From the NCBI RefSeq assembly GCF_000187245.1, contig NC_027865.1, forward strand, positions 620,001 through 684,000: a DNA stretch of 64,000 nucleotides, read 5' to 3'. The notes under the pieces were generated by a model. That model saw only the letters and a program-made list of their open reading frames with translations, had not been told where the DNA came from and searched no databases. The number at the start of each line of letters is the position of its first letter. Position 1 is the stretch's first letter. This document shows, piece after piece, positions 47,695 to 56,066 of the stretch. The translations under genes were made by a program, and so were the position numbers. The DNA comes from Ogataea parapolymorpha DL-1 (Eukaryota; Ascomycota; Pichiomycetes; Pichiales; Pichiaceae).

Positions 47695-48210
47695 TTACTT
47701 TTCACTTATCGATTGATTATCCGTAAGAGGAAGAGCTTTCTCACAATTACTTAAAGGAGAAGTGTGTTTATAGGTTTATTAAAGAAGAAAAACCACCAAA
47801 CTCGGAAAACAAGATGTGTAAAATTCCAAATTTATCGAAAGGATGCTATTGTTACCCGATTGAGCCAGAAACAGAGACACCCGTACACCAGCAGAAAAAA
47901 TCCAATTTCAAAATACCAGCCCGGGGTCGACGGCCACAGATGGTGGTGGAGGTTTCGGGATCTTGGGCGTCACAGGTAGCGGGCATTGGGGGACGTATCC
48001 GTTGGCTCCATTACGCGGGCCAACTACAGGACCAAACCGAGGCCGTGTGCGTAAACGGGCAAGGCCGTTGGTATCGACGACTGTCTCGACTCGGTCTCGA
48101 GACGGCCTCGTGGGCTACTTGTCAAACTATTCCATCTTAGTGATCATTATTAGGTCTATCAATTAAACACATATGAAACCATGCTCAGCACATGAACGGA
48201 CTCTCATGGC
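47695..48210. other. Gap with GC-rich inverted-repeat island and candidate short ORF
   Basis: 516 bp between MCM1 and the Pmp1-like gene. An AT-rich promoter part (47695-47810) is followed by a GC-rich island at about 47915-48120. It contains inverted repeats GTTGGC/GCCAAC (48001-48006 with 48019-48024), CGAGGCCGT/ACGGCCTCG (48038-48046 with 48102-48110) and GTCTCGA/TCGAGAC (48083-48089 with 48097-48103). Several frames are open across it on both strands, as expected for GC-rich sequence. It may be a structured RNA gene or a short protein gene. Confidence 0.4.
47814..48140 (+). CDS. Candidate short ORF, not recognised
   Basis: 108 codons from the first ATG of a transcript that would diverge from MCM1, with an A-rich leader (GGAAAACAAG before ATG). 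The N-terminal part is Cys-rich (MCKIPNLSKGCYCYPIEPE), the rest Trp/Arg/Gly-rich with no known motif. Other frames are open over the same GC-rich island and strong inverted repeats run through it, so an RNA gene or chance frame is as likely. Listed so it can be tested; the call is weak. Confidence 0.25.
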   Translation: MCKIPNLSKGCYCYPIEPETETPVHQQKKSNFKIPARGRRPQMVVEVSGSWASQVAGIGGRIRWLHYAGQLQDQTEAVCVNGQGRWYRRLSRLGLETASWATCQTIPS

Positions 48211-48344
48211 TTATTTCTTGAACTTCTTGACCAAAAAGAGCGCAAAGACGACCACAGCTGGAAAGTTAGTAAATAAAGCCCAATTCAGCACTTACCAATG
48301 ACGAAGATCAAGCAGAAAACAAGGATAACACCGGCTGGTAGCAT
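48211..48344 (-). CDS. PMP1: Pmp1/Pmp2-type plasma-membrane proteolipid, 31 residues, one intron
   Basis: Exon 1 is 48344-48296, the intron 48295-48258 and exon 2 48257-48211. The 38-bp intron begins GTAAGT, has the branch sequence TACTAAC, and ends CAG; exons total 96 bp (31 codons and stop). The spliced protein begins MLPAGVILVFCLIFVIA, continues as a single hydrophobic helix (VVVFALFLV) and ends with basic KKFKK. The start LP-[AG]-GVILVF is the same as in yeast Pmp1 and Pmp2 (LPGGVILVF), isoproteolipids associated with the plasma-membrane H+-ATPase Pma1. The intron-retained frame stops within the intron after two codons, so splicing is required. The tail is shorter than in S. cerevisiae (40 residues). 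Not found by a length-limited gene search. Confidence 0.82.
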
Positions 48345-48960
48345 CTCAATTAATTATAGGTATCAGGTTGGCAATTAGGAAGCAGCTTGTGAAAGAAGAG
48401 CTATAAGATTAATTGGAAAACAAACTTTTCTTTAAAAGAGTTTCCGTTTCGGTATATATATTATGCACTTGAGACAATTTGCTGCCTAACCACGAATAAA
48501 CGGTGTGCAATTATTTTCTTTTTCCGGGGGGTCCGGAATTCCCAGATAAGCCGGCAAAGAAAGGGAGAGGCCATGTCGTGAAGAGATGGAGGTGAATACT
48601 GCAAATGGTGGGGATGGCCATCGCCCTCAGTGCTGCATTTGGCCAATGTAGCACGACGAGGTGATGGCTGTTTCCGGCCATTCCCTCTTTGGGCTGCCGT
48701 TTTTACCAAAAACAATCCTTCTCGCTTCCATTTCCGGCCTCAAACCGAGTTTCCGGCACCCATATATTGCATCATATCCGGTCCTGAGGCAATTTTTCTT
48801 CCCATCGTTCCCGAGACATAAACATTACACCGGCTCATTCTCGCCGACCCCAAAACTTTCTGCCTGCCAAGACTTCTCTGCCGGCCAATAATAGCCAACG
48901 TAATTGTGCGTCGATCGTCTCTACTTCTTTTCGCACCCCTACACCACTATTTTTGTGCCA
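48345..48960. promoter_or_regulatory. Divergent promoter region of the Pmp1-like and PWWP genes
   Basis: 616 bp. A palindromic TATATATA lies at 48453-48460, about 110 bp upstream of the Pmp1-like start. The motif TTTCCGG recurs at 48521-48527, 48671-48677, 48731-48737 and 48750-48756; TCCGGA lies at 48532-48537 and further CCGG cores near 48551, 48778 and 48830. Repeated motifs suggest a shared activator, not identified. The region just before 48961 is C/T-rich. Confidence 0.5.
48453..48460 (-). promoter_or_regulatory. TATA box of the Pmp1-like gene
   Basis: TATATATA about 110 bp upstream of the start codon, the normal distance for a strong yeast TATA promoter. The site is palindromic, but the PWWP gene start is 500 bp away, so it is assigned to the proteolipid gene. 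Confidence 0.5.
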
Positions 48961-50058
48961 ATGTTTCCTCCAGGCAGCCTTGTTCTGACAAAGATAAAAG
49001 GGTTCCCCGAGTGGCCCTCGCGCGTAATTGACTATGAGCAGCTTCCGGAGAAAATACGCAACATGAAGCCGGGCTCTGCGCCCGGTAGAAAGCGCCGGCG
49101 TGCCGCCTCCGAACCGCAACTCGTGTGCGTCAAGTTTTATGGCGACGACGAGTATTTCTGGTGCACAGAAAAGGATCTCAAGCCTCTGACCGACGATATG
49201 GTCACGGAGTACCTCGTCAAGAAGGGTGAATTGCCCGACTCGGACGGCAACTTCCGTGCCAAGCGTGCCTCCAAGGTTTCCAGTCTGACCAACGCCTATT
49301 TGTGTGCCAACAACAAGGACGTCTCGCCGCAGGACTTTGCGTTGTATGGCAGTTATGGAAGAGTGGGGGAGGAGGACGAGGATTACGTGGAGGAGGCTGA
49401 TGAGGAGGAGGAAGACGAGGAAGAAGACGAAGAAGATGAAGAGGAAGAGGAAGAGGAGGAGGACAGCGACTCCGACGAGGAGGCGTATGGAAGGTCCACC
49501 AAGAGGAAACACAACGGGTCGCACGGGGCTAGAAAGAAAGCAAAGGTGGAGATTGTTGAGGACCTTGACAGCGACTGGGGGCTGGAGTCTGACGTGGAGG
49601 ACGCCGGGCTGGAGATCCCGTCGCTGAACAGCGTCGAGCTGGTCGACGAGGTCAAGAAAAGTACCAAGTTTTTCGGCGACATAAGGGTCCAGATCCAGAA
49701 ACTCGCGTTTCCAACAGACACGCCTGTGGACTACGCCAAAACAGGCAAGGAGCTCGAGCCGCTGGTCAACAAACTGTCGGGCTACAGGCCTGTTTCGCGG
49801 GCTGTGCTCAAATCGACAAACATCGCAAAGGTGCTGGTGTTGTTACTGAAAAAGCCGGAGTTTGCGCGGCTCAGGGTGGCCAAGAAGATCGGTACAGTGC
49901 TGAAAAATTGGCTCGATCTGCATGTCGAGCCTGACCCGCACTGGGGTGACGACTACGAGCCGAGCTCGGAGCCGGAGGAGGAGCAGAAGGAGGCGCCTGC
50001 CGACGAGATCAAGCAAGAGCCTACTGACCAGTCGGTGCCTGCTGCCAACGGGGAGTAG
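48961..50058 (+). CDS. PWWP-domain chromatin protein (Pdp3/Ioc4-like)
   Basis: 365 residues from the ATG at 48961 (MFPPGSLVLTKIKGFPEWPSRVID). The 57 bp of open frame upstream lies in the leader and has no family match. The PWWP domain occupies about 1-95, with PEWPS at 16-20 as the PWWP motif and VKFYGDDEYFWCTEKDLKPL as the second half. A strongly acidic tract of Glu and Asp follows (about 140-175), then a basic KRKHNGSHGARKKAKV segment and a helical C-terminal domain (LVNKLSGYRPVSRAVLKSTNIAKVLVLLLKKPEFARLRVAKKIGTVLKNWL). PWWP domains bind methylated H3K36. In yeast Pdp3 (NuA3b) and Ioc4 (Isw1b) have this plan; which is the orthologue is not clear. Confidence 0.78.
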   Translation: MFPPGSLVLTKIKGFPEWPSRVIDYEQLPEKIRNMKPGSAPGRKRRRAASEPQLVCVKFYGDDEYFWCTEKDLKPLTDDMVTEYLVKKGELPDSDGNFRAKRASKVSSLTNAYLCANNKDVSPQDFALYGSYGRVGEEDEDYVEEADEEEEDEEEDEEDEEEEEEEEDSDSDEEAYGRSTKRKHNGSHGARKKAKVEIVEDLDSDWGLESDVEDAGLEIPSLNSVELVDEVKKSTKFFGDIRVQIQKLAFPTDTPVDYAKTGKELEPLVNKLSGYRPVSRAVLKSTNIAKVLVLLLKKPEFARLRVAKKIGTVLKNWLDLHVEPDPHWGDDYEPSSEPEEEQKEAPADEIKQEPTDQSVPAANGE

Positions 50059-50176
50059 CGTGTACAATAAATAATAATATACTGTCGATGATTCGAGAGA
50101 GGGACCGCTTACGTAAGCACAAAGAGCGCTTCTGCGGCCCAAAAAAACTGGCTCTCAAACCGTCTGTCTGCGCTCC

Positions 50177-51850
50177 ATGACGACCCCCCAATCGCCGCTC
50201 CTACCCGACGCCTCGACCTCGCTGCCCGGCTATATTGCCGAGGAGCTCACCGAGGAGCTCGATCCCGGCTACGGCTCCGTTGCTTCTGAACAAGACGTTT
50301 CCGACGAGTATCTTGTTCCCAAGAGCCAGCTGTATGTGATTTTACCGTGCATTTTCTCGCTCACCTTCCTGGCGTCGATGGACACCACCATTCTGTCGAC
50401 GATCATGACGGAAATCGCGTCCGATCTGGACGCCATTCCGTATCTTTCGTGGATCGCGACGTCTTATTTACTGGCGTCTTCCATTATCCAGCCGTTGGGC
50501 AAACTATCCGACATTTTTGGCCGCAAACCCATGATACTGGGCTGTATCTTTGTGTTTACGATTGGCTGTTTCCAGTGCGCGGCGGCCACGACGGCCGTGG
50601 GCTTTGCGGTCGGCCGTTTTCTGTCGGGTTTTGCCTCTGGTCTAAATACCCTGGGAAGCATCACCATGAGCGATCTTGTCCCGCTGCGCAAGCGGGGAGT
50701 GTACCAGGGCCTCGCCAATCTGTGCTACGGCACGGGATCTGCGTGCGGGACGTTTGGCGGCCTGGTTGCGAAACGATACGGCTGGCGGATGGTGTTTTGG
50801 ATCCAGTGTCCGATCGGCATCGGCTGCTTCCTGCTGTGTCTTTTCAATTTGAACCTGCCGCCAATTATTAGGGTGCAGCTCACGTGGCGGGAGAAACTCA
50901 GACGCGTGGACATTCTGGGCATCCTCAGTCTTGCTCTCACTTTGTTTTTGTTCATTCTGCTGACCTCGTTCGAGTTCGAGTCGTCCAAATGGCCTGTCCT
51001 GCTCTGTGTCGCATTTGCCGCGTCGCTCGCCAGCTTTGTGAAGATAGAAAACTCTGCCGTGGACCCGATCGTGCCCCTCGAGCTGCTCAAAAACCGCTCC
51101 ATCCTCGGCTCCTCGTTGGCCAACTGGTTCGGCACAATGTACATCAGCTGCGTGCTCTACTACTACCCGGTGTTCTTGTCGACGGTGTACGGGTTTGACA
51201 CCGGCCAGGTCGGGAACCGGCTCGTCCCGTCGATCGTCCTTTCGTCCTTCTCGTCCATCGGGTCCGGCTACTACATGAAGGTGACGGGCAAGTACCGCAA
51301 CTTCTCCATTGTGAGCGCCATGGCCGGCGTGCTGAGTCTGACGGCACTGGTGCTGTGTACCCAGCCGGCCCGTGCCGACCGGCCGCTCTCCATCTACGTC
51401 ATCATGGCGCTGCCAGCCGTCCCCTACTGCGCGTACGCGTCCATGTTGACCACCACGCTGCTGTCCCTGATCGCGTCCGTGCCCCAGGACCACCAATCTG
51501 CCGTCACGTCCATCCAGTACGCATTCCGCTCCACGGGCTCCACGCTCGGCACGTCCGTTGCTTCTCTGCTGTTCCAGTGGCATCTCGGCAGCTACATGCG
51601 GTCTACGCTTGCGAGCCACGCTCCCGACGATGTCTCGAAAAAACAGGTCGCCCAGATTATCACCAAGGCGCTCCACAACGCAGCATATATCCGTACGGCC
51701 CCCGACTGGGCCGTGCCTACTCTCATCAAAGCTTACAACGTCGGGTGCTGGTCCACCTTCTTGTATTCCTTTGTCACGTGTGTGCTGTGTCTGTGCGCAC
51801 TTCTGGCCGTGCGCGAGTACAAATTGCACACCACAGTGTCTCGGAAATAA
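50177..51850 (+). CDS. 14-helix MFS transporter, DHA2/Vba type (second copy)
   Basis: 557 residues, about 14 helices after a 50-residue soluble N-terminus. Motif A follows helix 2 (GKLSDIFGRKPMILG), and MDTTILSTIMTEIASDL and GVYQGLANLCYGTGSACGTFGGLVAKRYGWRMVFWIQCP fit the DHA2 family. It resembles the vacuolar basic-amino-acid Vba carriers of S. cerevisiae. It is a paralogue of the gene at 9048-10700 in fold but not a close copy: the two share motifs but differ through most helices. Substrate not assigned. Coding bias is GC-rich, as in most of the 50-64 kb part. Confidence 0.78.
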   Translation: MTTPQSPLLPDASTSLPGYIAEELTEELDPGYGSVASEQDVSDEYLVPKSQLYVILPCIFSLTFLASMDTTILSTIMTEIASDLDAIPYLSWIATSYLLASSIIQPLGKLSDIFGRKPMILGCIFVFTIGCFQCAAATTAVGFAVGRFLSGFASGLNTLGSITMSDLVPLRKRGVYQGLANLCYGTGSACGTFGGLVAKRYGWRMVFWIQCPIGIGCFLLCLFNLNLPPIIRVQLTWREKLRRVDILGILSLALTLFLFILLTSFEFESSKWPVLLCVAFAASLASFVKIENSAVDPIVPLELLKNRSILGSSLANWFGTMYISCVLYYYPVFLSTVYGFDTGQVGNRLVPSIVLSSFSSIGSGYYMKVTGKYRNFSIVSAMAGVLSLTALVLCTQPARADRPLSIYVIMALPAVPYCAYASMLTTTLLSLIASVPQDHQSAVTSIQYAFRSTGSTLGTSVASLLFQWHLGSYMRSTLASHAPDDVSKKQVAQIITKALHNAAYIRTAPDWAVPTLIKAYNVGCWSTFLYSFVTCVLCLCALLAVREYKLHTTVSRK

Positions 51851-51947
51851 TTTCACATGATTTAATAGATAAATAAATCGTCAGATCTAAATTTACAAAC
51901 TCTAAATTTAATTTATTCTTTCCTTGTTCGGATTTAAAGAATTTGCC

Positions 51948-54900
51948 ATGAGTGTGCGCACCTCTTTGCACATCGATGGAATGACGTGCTCGGCGTGCAC
52001 GGCTGCGGTCGAGGACTGCCTACGGCAGATAGACGGCGTCGAGGCCGTCCAGGTGGCCCTAATTACGGAGGAGGCTCTGGTCGAGCACTCACACACCGTC
52101 CAGACGTCGGCTCTCCAGCACGCCGTCGAGGATATAGGCTTCGGAGCGAGCGTGATAGCCTCGGAGAACGCGGCTACAGAAATCCGCACGTCATATGTCA
52201 CCATTGGAGGCATGACGTGCAGTTCTTGTGTCAACGCCGTGACGGATGCCCTAAAAAAGGTGGACGGAGTCCGGGCTGTGCAGGTTTCGCTTCTGACCGA
52301 GCAGGCCACTGTGACACATACGTGTGAGGCTAGCAGGCTGTGCGAGGCCGTGGAAGACTGTGGGTTCGAGGCCAACCTGTTGGAAACGAAGAATGAGCAG
52401 GCTATCAACGACAACGAGTCGCTGACTCTGAAAATCTACGGAATGACGTGCTCGAACTGCTCGAACTCGATCGAAGACGCGGTCATGAAGCTGGACGGCG
52501 TTGTCAGCTGTCAGGTGGCGCTGGCTACCGAGGAAGCACGGATTGTTTACGACACAAATCGTACTGGCATAAGAAAAATCATGGAGGTTATAGAGGACTG
52601 CGGATTTGACGCTATCTTGAACTCGAACTTGGATTCCGCATCGCAACTCGAGCTGCTGCTGAAGGTCAGAGACGTAGCCTACTGGCGACAGACGTTTCTG
52701 AAAATGGTGGCTTTCGGGTTCCCGATATTCTTCCGTCACCACATATGGCCGCTGATAGCCATGATACTGCACATCCATTGGACTCCCATTGTGCTGTATC
52801 ACGGCCTCTTTCTCGAGACTCTGTTTGAGTTTTGTCTCGGCTCATACATACAATTCTGGCTTGCTCGACGGTTCTACATCAACTCGTACAAAGCCATCAG
52901 GCATCGCAACGGTACCATGGACCTTCTAATATGTGTTTCCACCACCACTGTCTACGTCTATTCCACATGCTCCATTTTGAACGCCATTTTCCATGATGCT
53001 CAAAAGCCCGCTTCCGTCCTGTTCGACACTTCTGCCATGCTCTTCATATTTGTGTCTCTCGGCAAATGGATAGAATCCAAGGCCAAGGGTAACACATCTA
53101 CTGCTCTTTCGAAGCTTTTGTCCCTAACACCGTCCATGTGCACGATTCTCGAAAACCCTGACGACCTCAACTCGACCCAGAAAGAGATAAGCACCGACCT
53201 GCTCCAGAAAAACGACGTGGTGGTGCTCCATCCCGGTGGAAAAGTGCCTGCCGACGGCGAGTGTGTCTACGGGTCCTCAGAGGTCGACGAGGCGCTTTTG
53301 ACGGGAGAAAGCGTTCCTGTGGTCAAAAGAATCGGCTCCAAGCTGTACGGCGGGTCCATCAACGTCGCGTCGCCTTTGTACATGCGTGTCGAGGTGATTG
53401 GCGAGAAAACGCACCTGTCGCAGATTGTCAAGCTTGTGAGAGACGCCCAGATCACCAAGGCGCCGGTCCAGAAATTTGCCGACGTGATTGCCGGCAAGTT
53501 TGTCATTACAATCTTGGTCCTATCGCTGCTCACGTTTACTTTCTGGTGTGTCTACATTTTCTGCCAGCCTGCCGACAAAGTGCCGGCATTTTTCGTCGAT
53601 AGTGACACTGGGAACATTGTTTTCTCCAGAATCTTGCAAATCGCAATATCTGTCGTCGTCGTGGCATGTCCGTGTGCGCTCGGGCTGGCCGCGCCGACGG
53701 CGGTGATGGTTGGTACCGGCGTTGGGGCCACGAACGGAATTTTGATCAAGGGTGCTGACATACTGGAAAAAGCGAGCGGCATCAACTGTGTCGTTTTCGA
53801 CAAGACAGGCACCATCACGTCGGGCAAGATGCGCGTGTCGAATTACCACTTTATCGGTGACATGGACGAGAAACTAGTCTGGAGCATAGTTCATGCCATA
53901 GAGTACGATAGCGAGCACCCTGTCGGGAAAGCGCTGGTTTTGGGAGCCACTGCTCGCACCTCGCTGCTTGCCGTCGAGGTCACTAAGGTGCACAACATTG
54001 TGGGTCTTGGCTTGGAGGCCCAGACTAGGCTGGACGGTCAGGACTATAATGTTGCCATAGGAAACGGCCAGCTGATGAAGGAGAAAAAAATCGACAACTC
54101 GGCCGACTTTCTCGACTGCTGCAAGCGCCTCAACAACCCGCACATCTCCACGTTCTCGCACATTCTTGTCAACGACAAGTACATCGGCTACGTCGAATTG
54201 GCCGACACGCTCAAATCCGACGCTGCCAGCACCGTTTCTGCGCTCATCGACCGCGGCTTCACCGTTGCTATGGTGACGGGAGACAACGTGCAGACTGCAC
54301 GTGCCGTTGCGCAGGCTGTGGGCATCCCGCTGATGAACGTTTTTGCTCAGGCCCAGCCTGACGACAAGCTGCGCGTGGTGGATCAGATGCAAAAACACGG
54401 CCTCAAGGTTGCATTTGTCGGCGACGGCATCAACGATGCGCCGGCGCTGATCCAGGCCGACTTGGGCATGGCTATTGCCACGGGCACCGACATAGCCATT
54501 GAGGCTGCAGACGTGGTGCTGCTCTCTTCTGTGCAGCCGGACGACGACGACGACGGCATCGCGTTGCAGGAGTACGGCCGCAAGGACGGCACCGCAGGCA
54601 TTCTCGCCGCCCTGGACATTTCGCAGCGCACGTTCCGCAGCATAAAGGTGAACTTTGTCCTGGCCGTGGTGTACAATCTGATTATGCTCCCAATTGCGAT
54701 GGGTCTTTTAATAATTCCATGCGGGCTCACGATGAACCCGATGATTGCATCGGCGGCGATGGCATGTTCTTCTGTGAGCGTCGTTTTCAACTCGCTCCGT
54801 CTCAAGAGCTGGAAGATGCCCGTGCTGGACAACACACGTGTTCCAGAGGAGCGTGTTGACTGGGCCGACGACCAGGTTCTCTCGTCGATGGACGTTGAAA

Positions 54901-54986
54901 AAATGGATGTCATCGACAGCACGCGAGCCAGCTGGCGCAGCCGGTTCCTAAACCGGTTTAAATCCCCATACGAGAGACTGTTTTAA
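51948..54986 (+). CDS. CCC2: Copper-transporting P1B-type ATPase Ccc2, three metal-binding domains
   Basis: 1012 residues from the ATG at 51948 (MSVRTSLHIDGMTC); eight upstream in-frame codons also start with Met but precede the domain. Three heavy-metal (HMA) domains have GMTCxxC at C14/C17, C91/C94 and C168/C171. The ATPase core has the membrane CPC at 574-576, phosphorylation D618 in DKTGTIT, an SEHPVGKA (HP) motif, TGDN, and GDGINDAPAL. It pumps Cu+ into the late secretory pathway for multicopper oxidases such as Fet3. S. cerevisiae Ccc2 has two HMA domains, so a third is notable. An acidic DDDDDG insertion precedes the last helices. Confidence 0.92.
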   Translation: MSVRTSLHIDGMTCSACTAAVEDCLRQIDGVEAVQVALITEEALVEHSHTVQTSALQHAVEDIGFGASVIASENAATEIRTSYVTIGGMTCSSCVNAVTDALKKVDGVRAVQVSLLTEQATVTHTCEASRLCEAVEDCGFEANLLETKNEQAINDNESLTLKIYGMTCSNCSNSIEDAVMKLDGVVSCQVALATEEARIVYDTNRTGIRKIMEVIEDCGFDAILNSNLDSASQLELLLKVRDVAYWRQTFLKMVAFGFPIFFRHHIWPLIAMILHIHWTPIVLYHGLFLETLFEFCLGSYIQFWLARRFYINSYKAIRHRNGTMDLLICVSTTTVYVYSTCSILNAIFHDAQKPASVLFDTSAMLFIFVSLGKWIESKAKGNTSTALSKLLSLTPSMCTILENPDDLNSTQKEISTDLLQKNDVVVLHPGGKVPADGECVYGSSEVDEALLTGESVPVVKRIGSKLYGGSINVASPLYMRVEVIGEKTHLSQIVKLVRDAQITKAPVQKFADVIAGKFVITILVLSLLTFTFWCVYIFCQPADKVPAFFVDSDTGNIVFSRILQIAISVVVVACPCALGLAAPTAVMVGTGVGATNGILIKGADILEKASGINCVVFDKTGTITSGKMRVSNYHFIGDMDEKLVWSIVHAIEYDSEHPVGKALVLGATARTSLLAVEVTKVHNIVGLGLEAQTRLDGQDYNVAIGNGQLMKEKKIDNSADFLDCCKRLNNPHISTFSHILVNDKYIGYVELADTLKSDAASTVSALIDRGFTVAMVTGDNVQTARAVAQAVGIPLMNVFAQAQPDDKLRVVDQMQKHGLKVAFVGDGINDAPALIQADLGMAIATGTDIAIEAADVVLLSSVQPDDDDDGIALQEYGRKDGTAGILAALDISQRTFRSIKVNFVLAVVYNLIMLPIAMGLLIIPCGLTMNPMIASAAMACSSVSVVFNSLRLKSWKMPVLDNTRVPEERVDWADDQVLSSMDVEKMDVIDSTRASWRSRFLNRFKSPYERLF

Positions 54987-55014
54987 TAGGTACGCAGATA
55001 AATAGTAATTTCAT

Positions 55015-56007
55015 TTATTTTTCGAGATAGTCCACCGCATGCGCATTGTATCTACCGCCCCTGATTTCGATCTTGTCGAGTTGCTCGTTCAGGGCGGCGA
55101 ATTCGGCGTCTGTGAGCAGGATCTCCGTGTTGTTCTCGTGGTTTCTCGCCGGCGTCGACGACGACGGGATCGGGATCACTCTGGCGTATTTTTCAGGGAA
55201 CTCGTTGTACTTGCGGATCCACGCCAGCGCGATCTGCGCAACAGTGCACTTTTTCTGCCCTGCAAGCTCCTCCACCAGTTTCACCACGCTCATATTGTTC
55301 TCCAGAATCTCCTGCGACGAGAACCGGTCCAACGTCCGCCGGAAATCGCCTTCGGGAATGTCGTCCACCGATTTTATTTGGCCGGTCAAATAGCCCCTGC
55401 CGAGCGGCGAGTACGCTATCACAGGTATTCCCAACTCCCTGCACGCCTCCATCACACCGTTGCTCAGAATGTCGCGTGACCAGAGTGAAAATTCTACCTC
55501 CACGCACGAAATCGGGTGCACTTTGGCAGCGCGACGAACCGTGGTGGCAGACACTTCGCTTAGTGAAATTCCGCGGACGACGCCCTCTTCAATGAAGGGA
55601 ACAATGCTTCTTACCACCTCTTCGACAGGATGCTTGCCGTCCTGTCTTGCCGGCTCAAAAATATCAAACATACCGTCCGGAAAATAGGAAGCAATATTCC
55701 GGATGGATTTGGCAATGTTCTCAGGCGAGTTGTCGGGTGGATTCGGAAGGTCAACGCACCCCTTAACGGAGATAACCATCTTGGAACGCGATTCAGGGTA
55801 CTTGGCAAAATAGGCCCGCAAAAGCTCCAGATTGGCGTGCTTGTCGTTAGGCAGATTGCCGTAGAACTCGCCCGCGTTGAAGAACTCAATTCCATCCGAA
55901 AGGGCGTTATTGATCGTGGCAAATGCCTGCTCATACGGCACAGGCTGCGGCCGCCACGTCAGCGACATCAGACCGTAGCCAGTGCTGCCCTTGATCTCCA
56001 CACTCAT
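55015..56007 (-). CDS. Aldo-keto reductase, pyridoxal reductase type (AKR8-like)
   Basis: 330 residues. GYGLMSLTWR near the start, FFNAGEFYG at about 38-46, a GGISLSEV-like segment (GVVRGISLSEVSATTVRR), ELGIPVIAYSPLGRGYLTGQ and PEGDFRRTLDRFS are features of pyridoxal reductases (S. pombe plr1, S. cerevisiae YPR127W). These reduce pyridoxal to pyridoxine with NADPH. The substrate pocket is not provable from sequence alone, but overall length and the FFNxGEFYG form of the active-site loop are specific to this branch. Probably cytosolic, no targeting signals seen. Confidence 0.85.
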   Translation of the reverse strand: MSVEIKGSTGYGLMSLTWRPQPVPYEQAFATINNALSDGIEFFNAGEFYGNLPNDKHANLELLRAYFAKYPESRSKMVISVKGCVDLPNPPDNSPENIAKSIRNIASYFPDGMFDIFEPARQDGKHPVEEVVRSIVPFIEEGVVRGISLSEVSATTVRRAAKVHPISCVEVEFSLWSRDILSNGVMEACRELGIPVIAYSPLGRGYLTGQIKSVDDIPEGDFRRTLDRFSSQEILENNMSVVKLVEELAGQKKCTVAQIALAWIRKYNEFPEKYARVIPIPSSSTPARNHENNTEILLTDAEFAALNEQLDKIEIRGGRYNAHAVDYLEK

Positions 56008-56066
56008 GTTTGCTTATTCACAAAAATAATTTCAAACCTTATTTTTGAAATTCATCTCCGTCCGCC

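Noticed and set aside
49380..49721. Ser-rich minus-strand frame opposite the PWWP acidic tract
   Set aside because: It is the mirror of GAG/GAA repeats (read as Ser) and is not a real gene.
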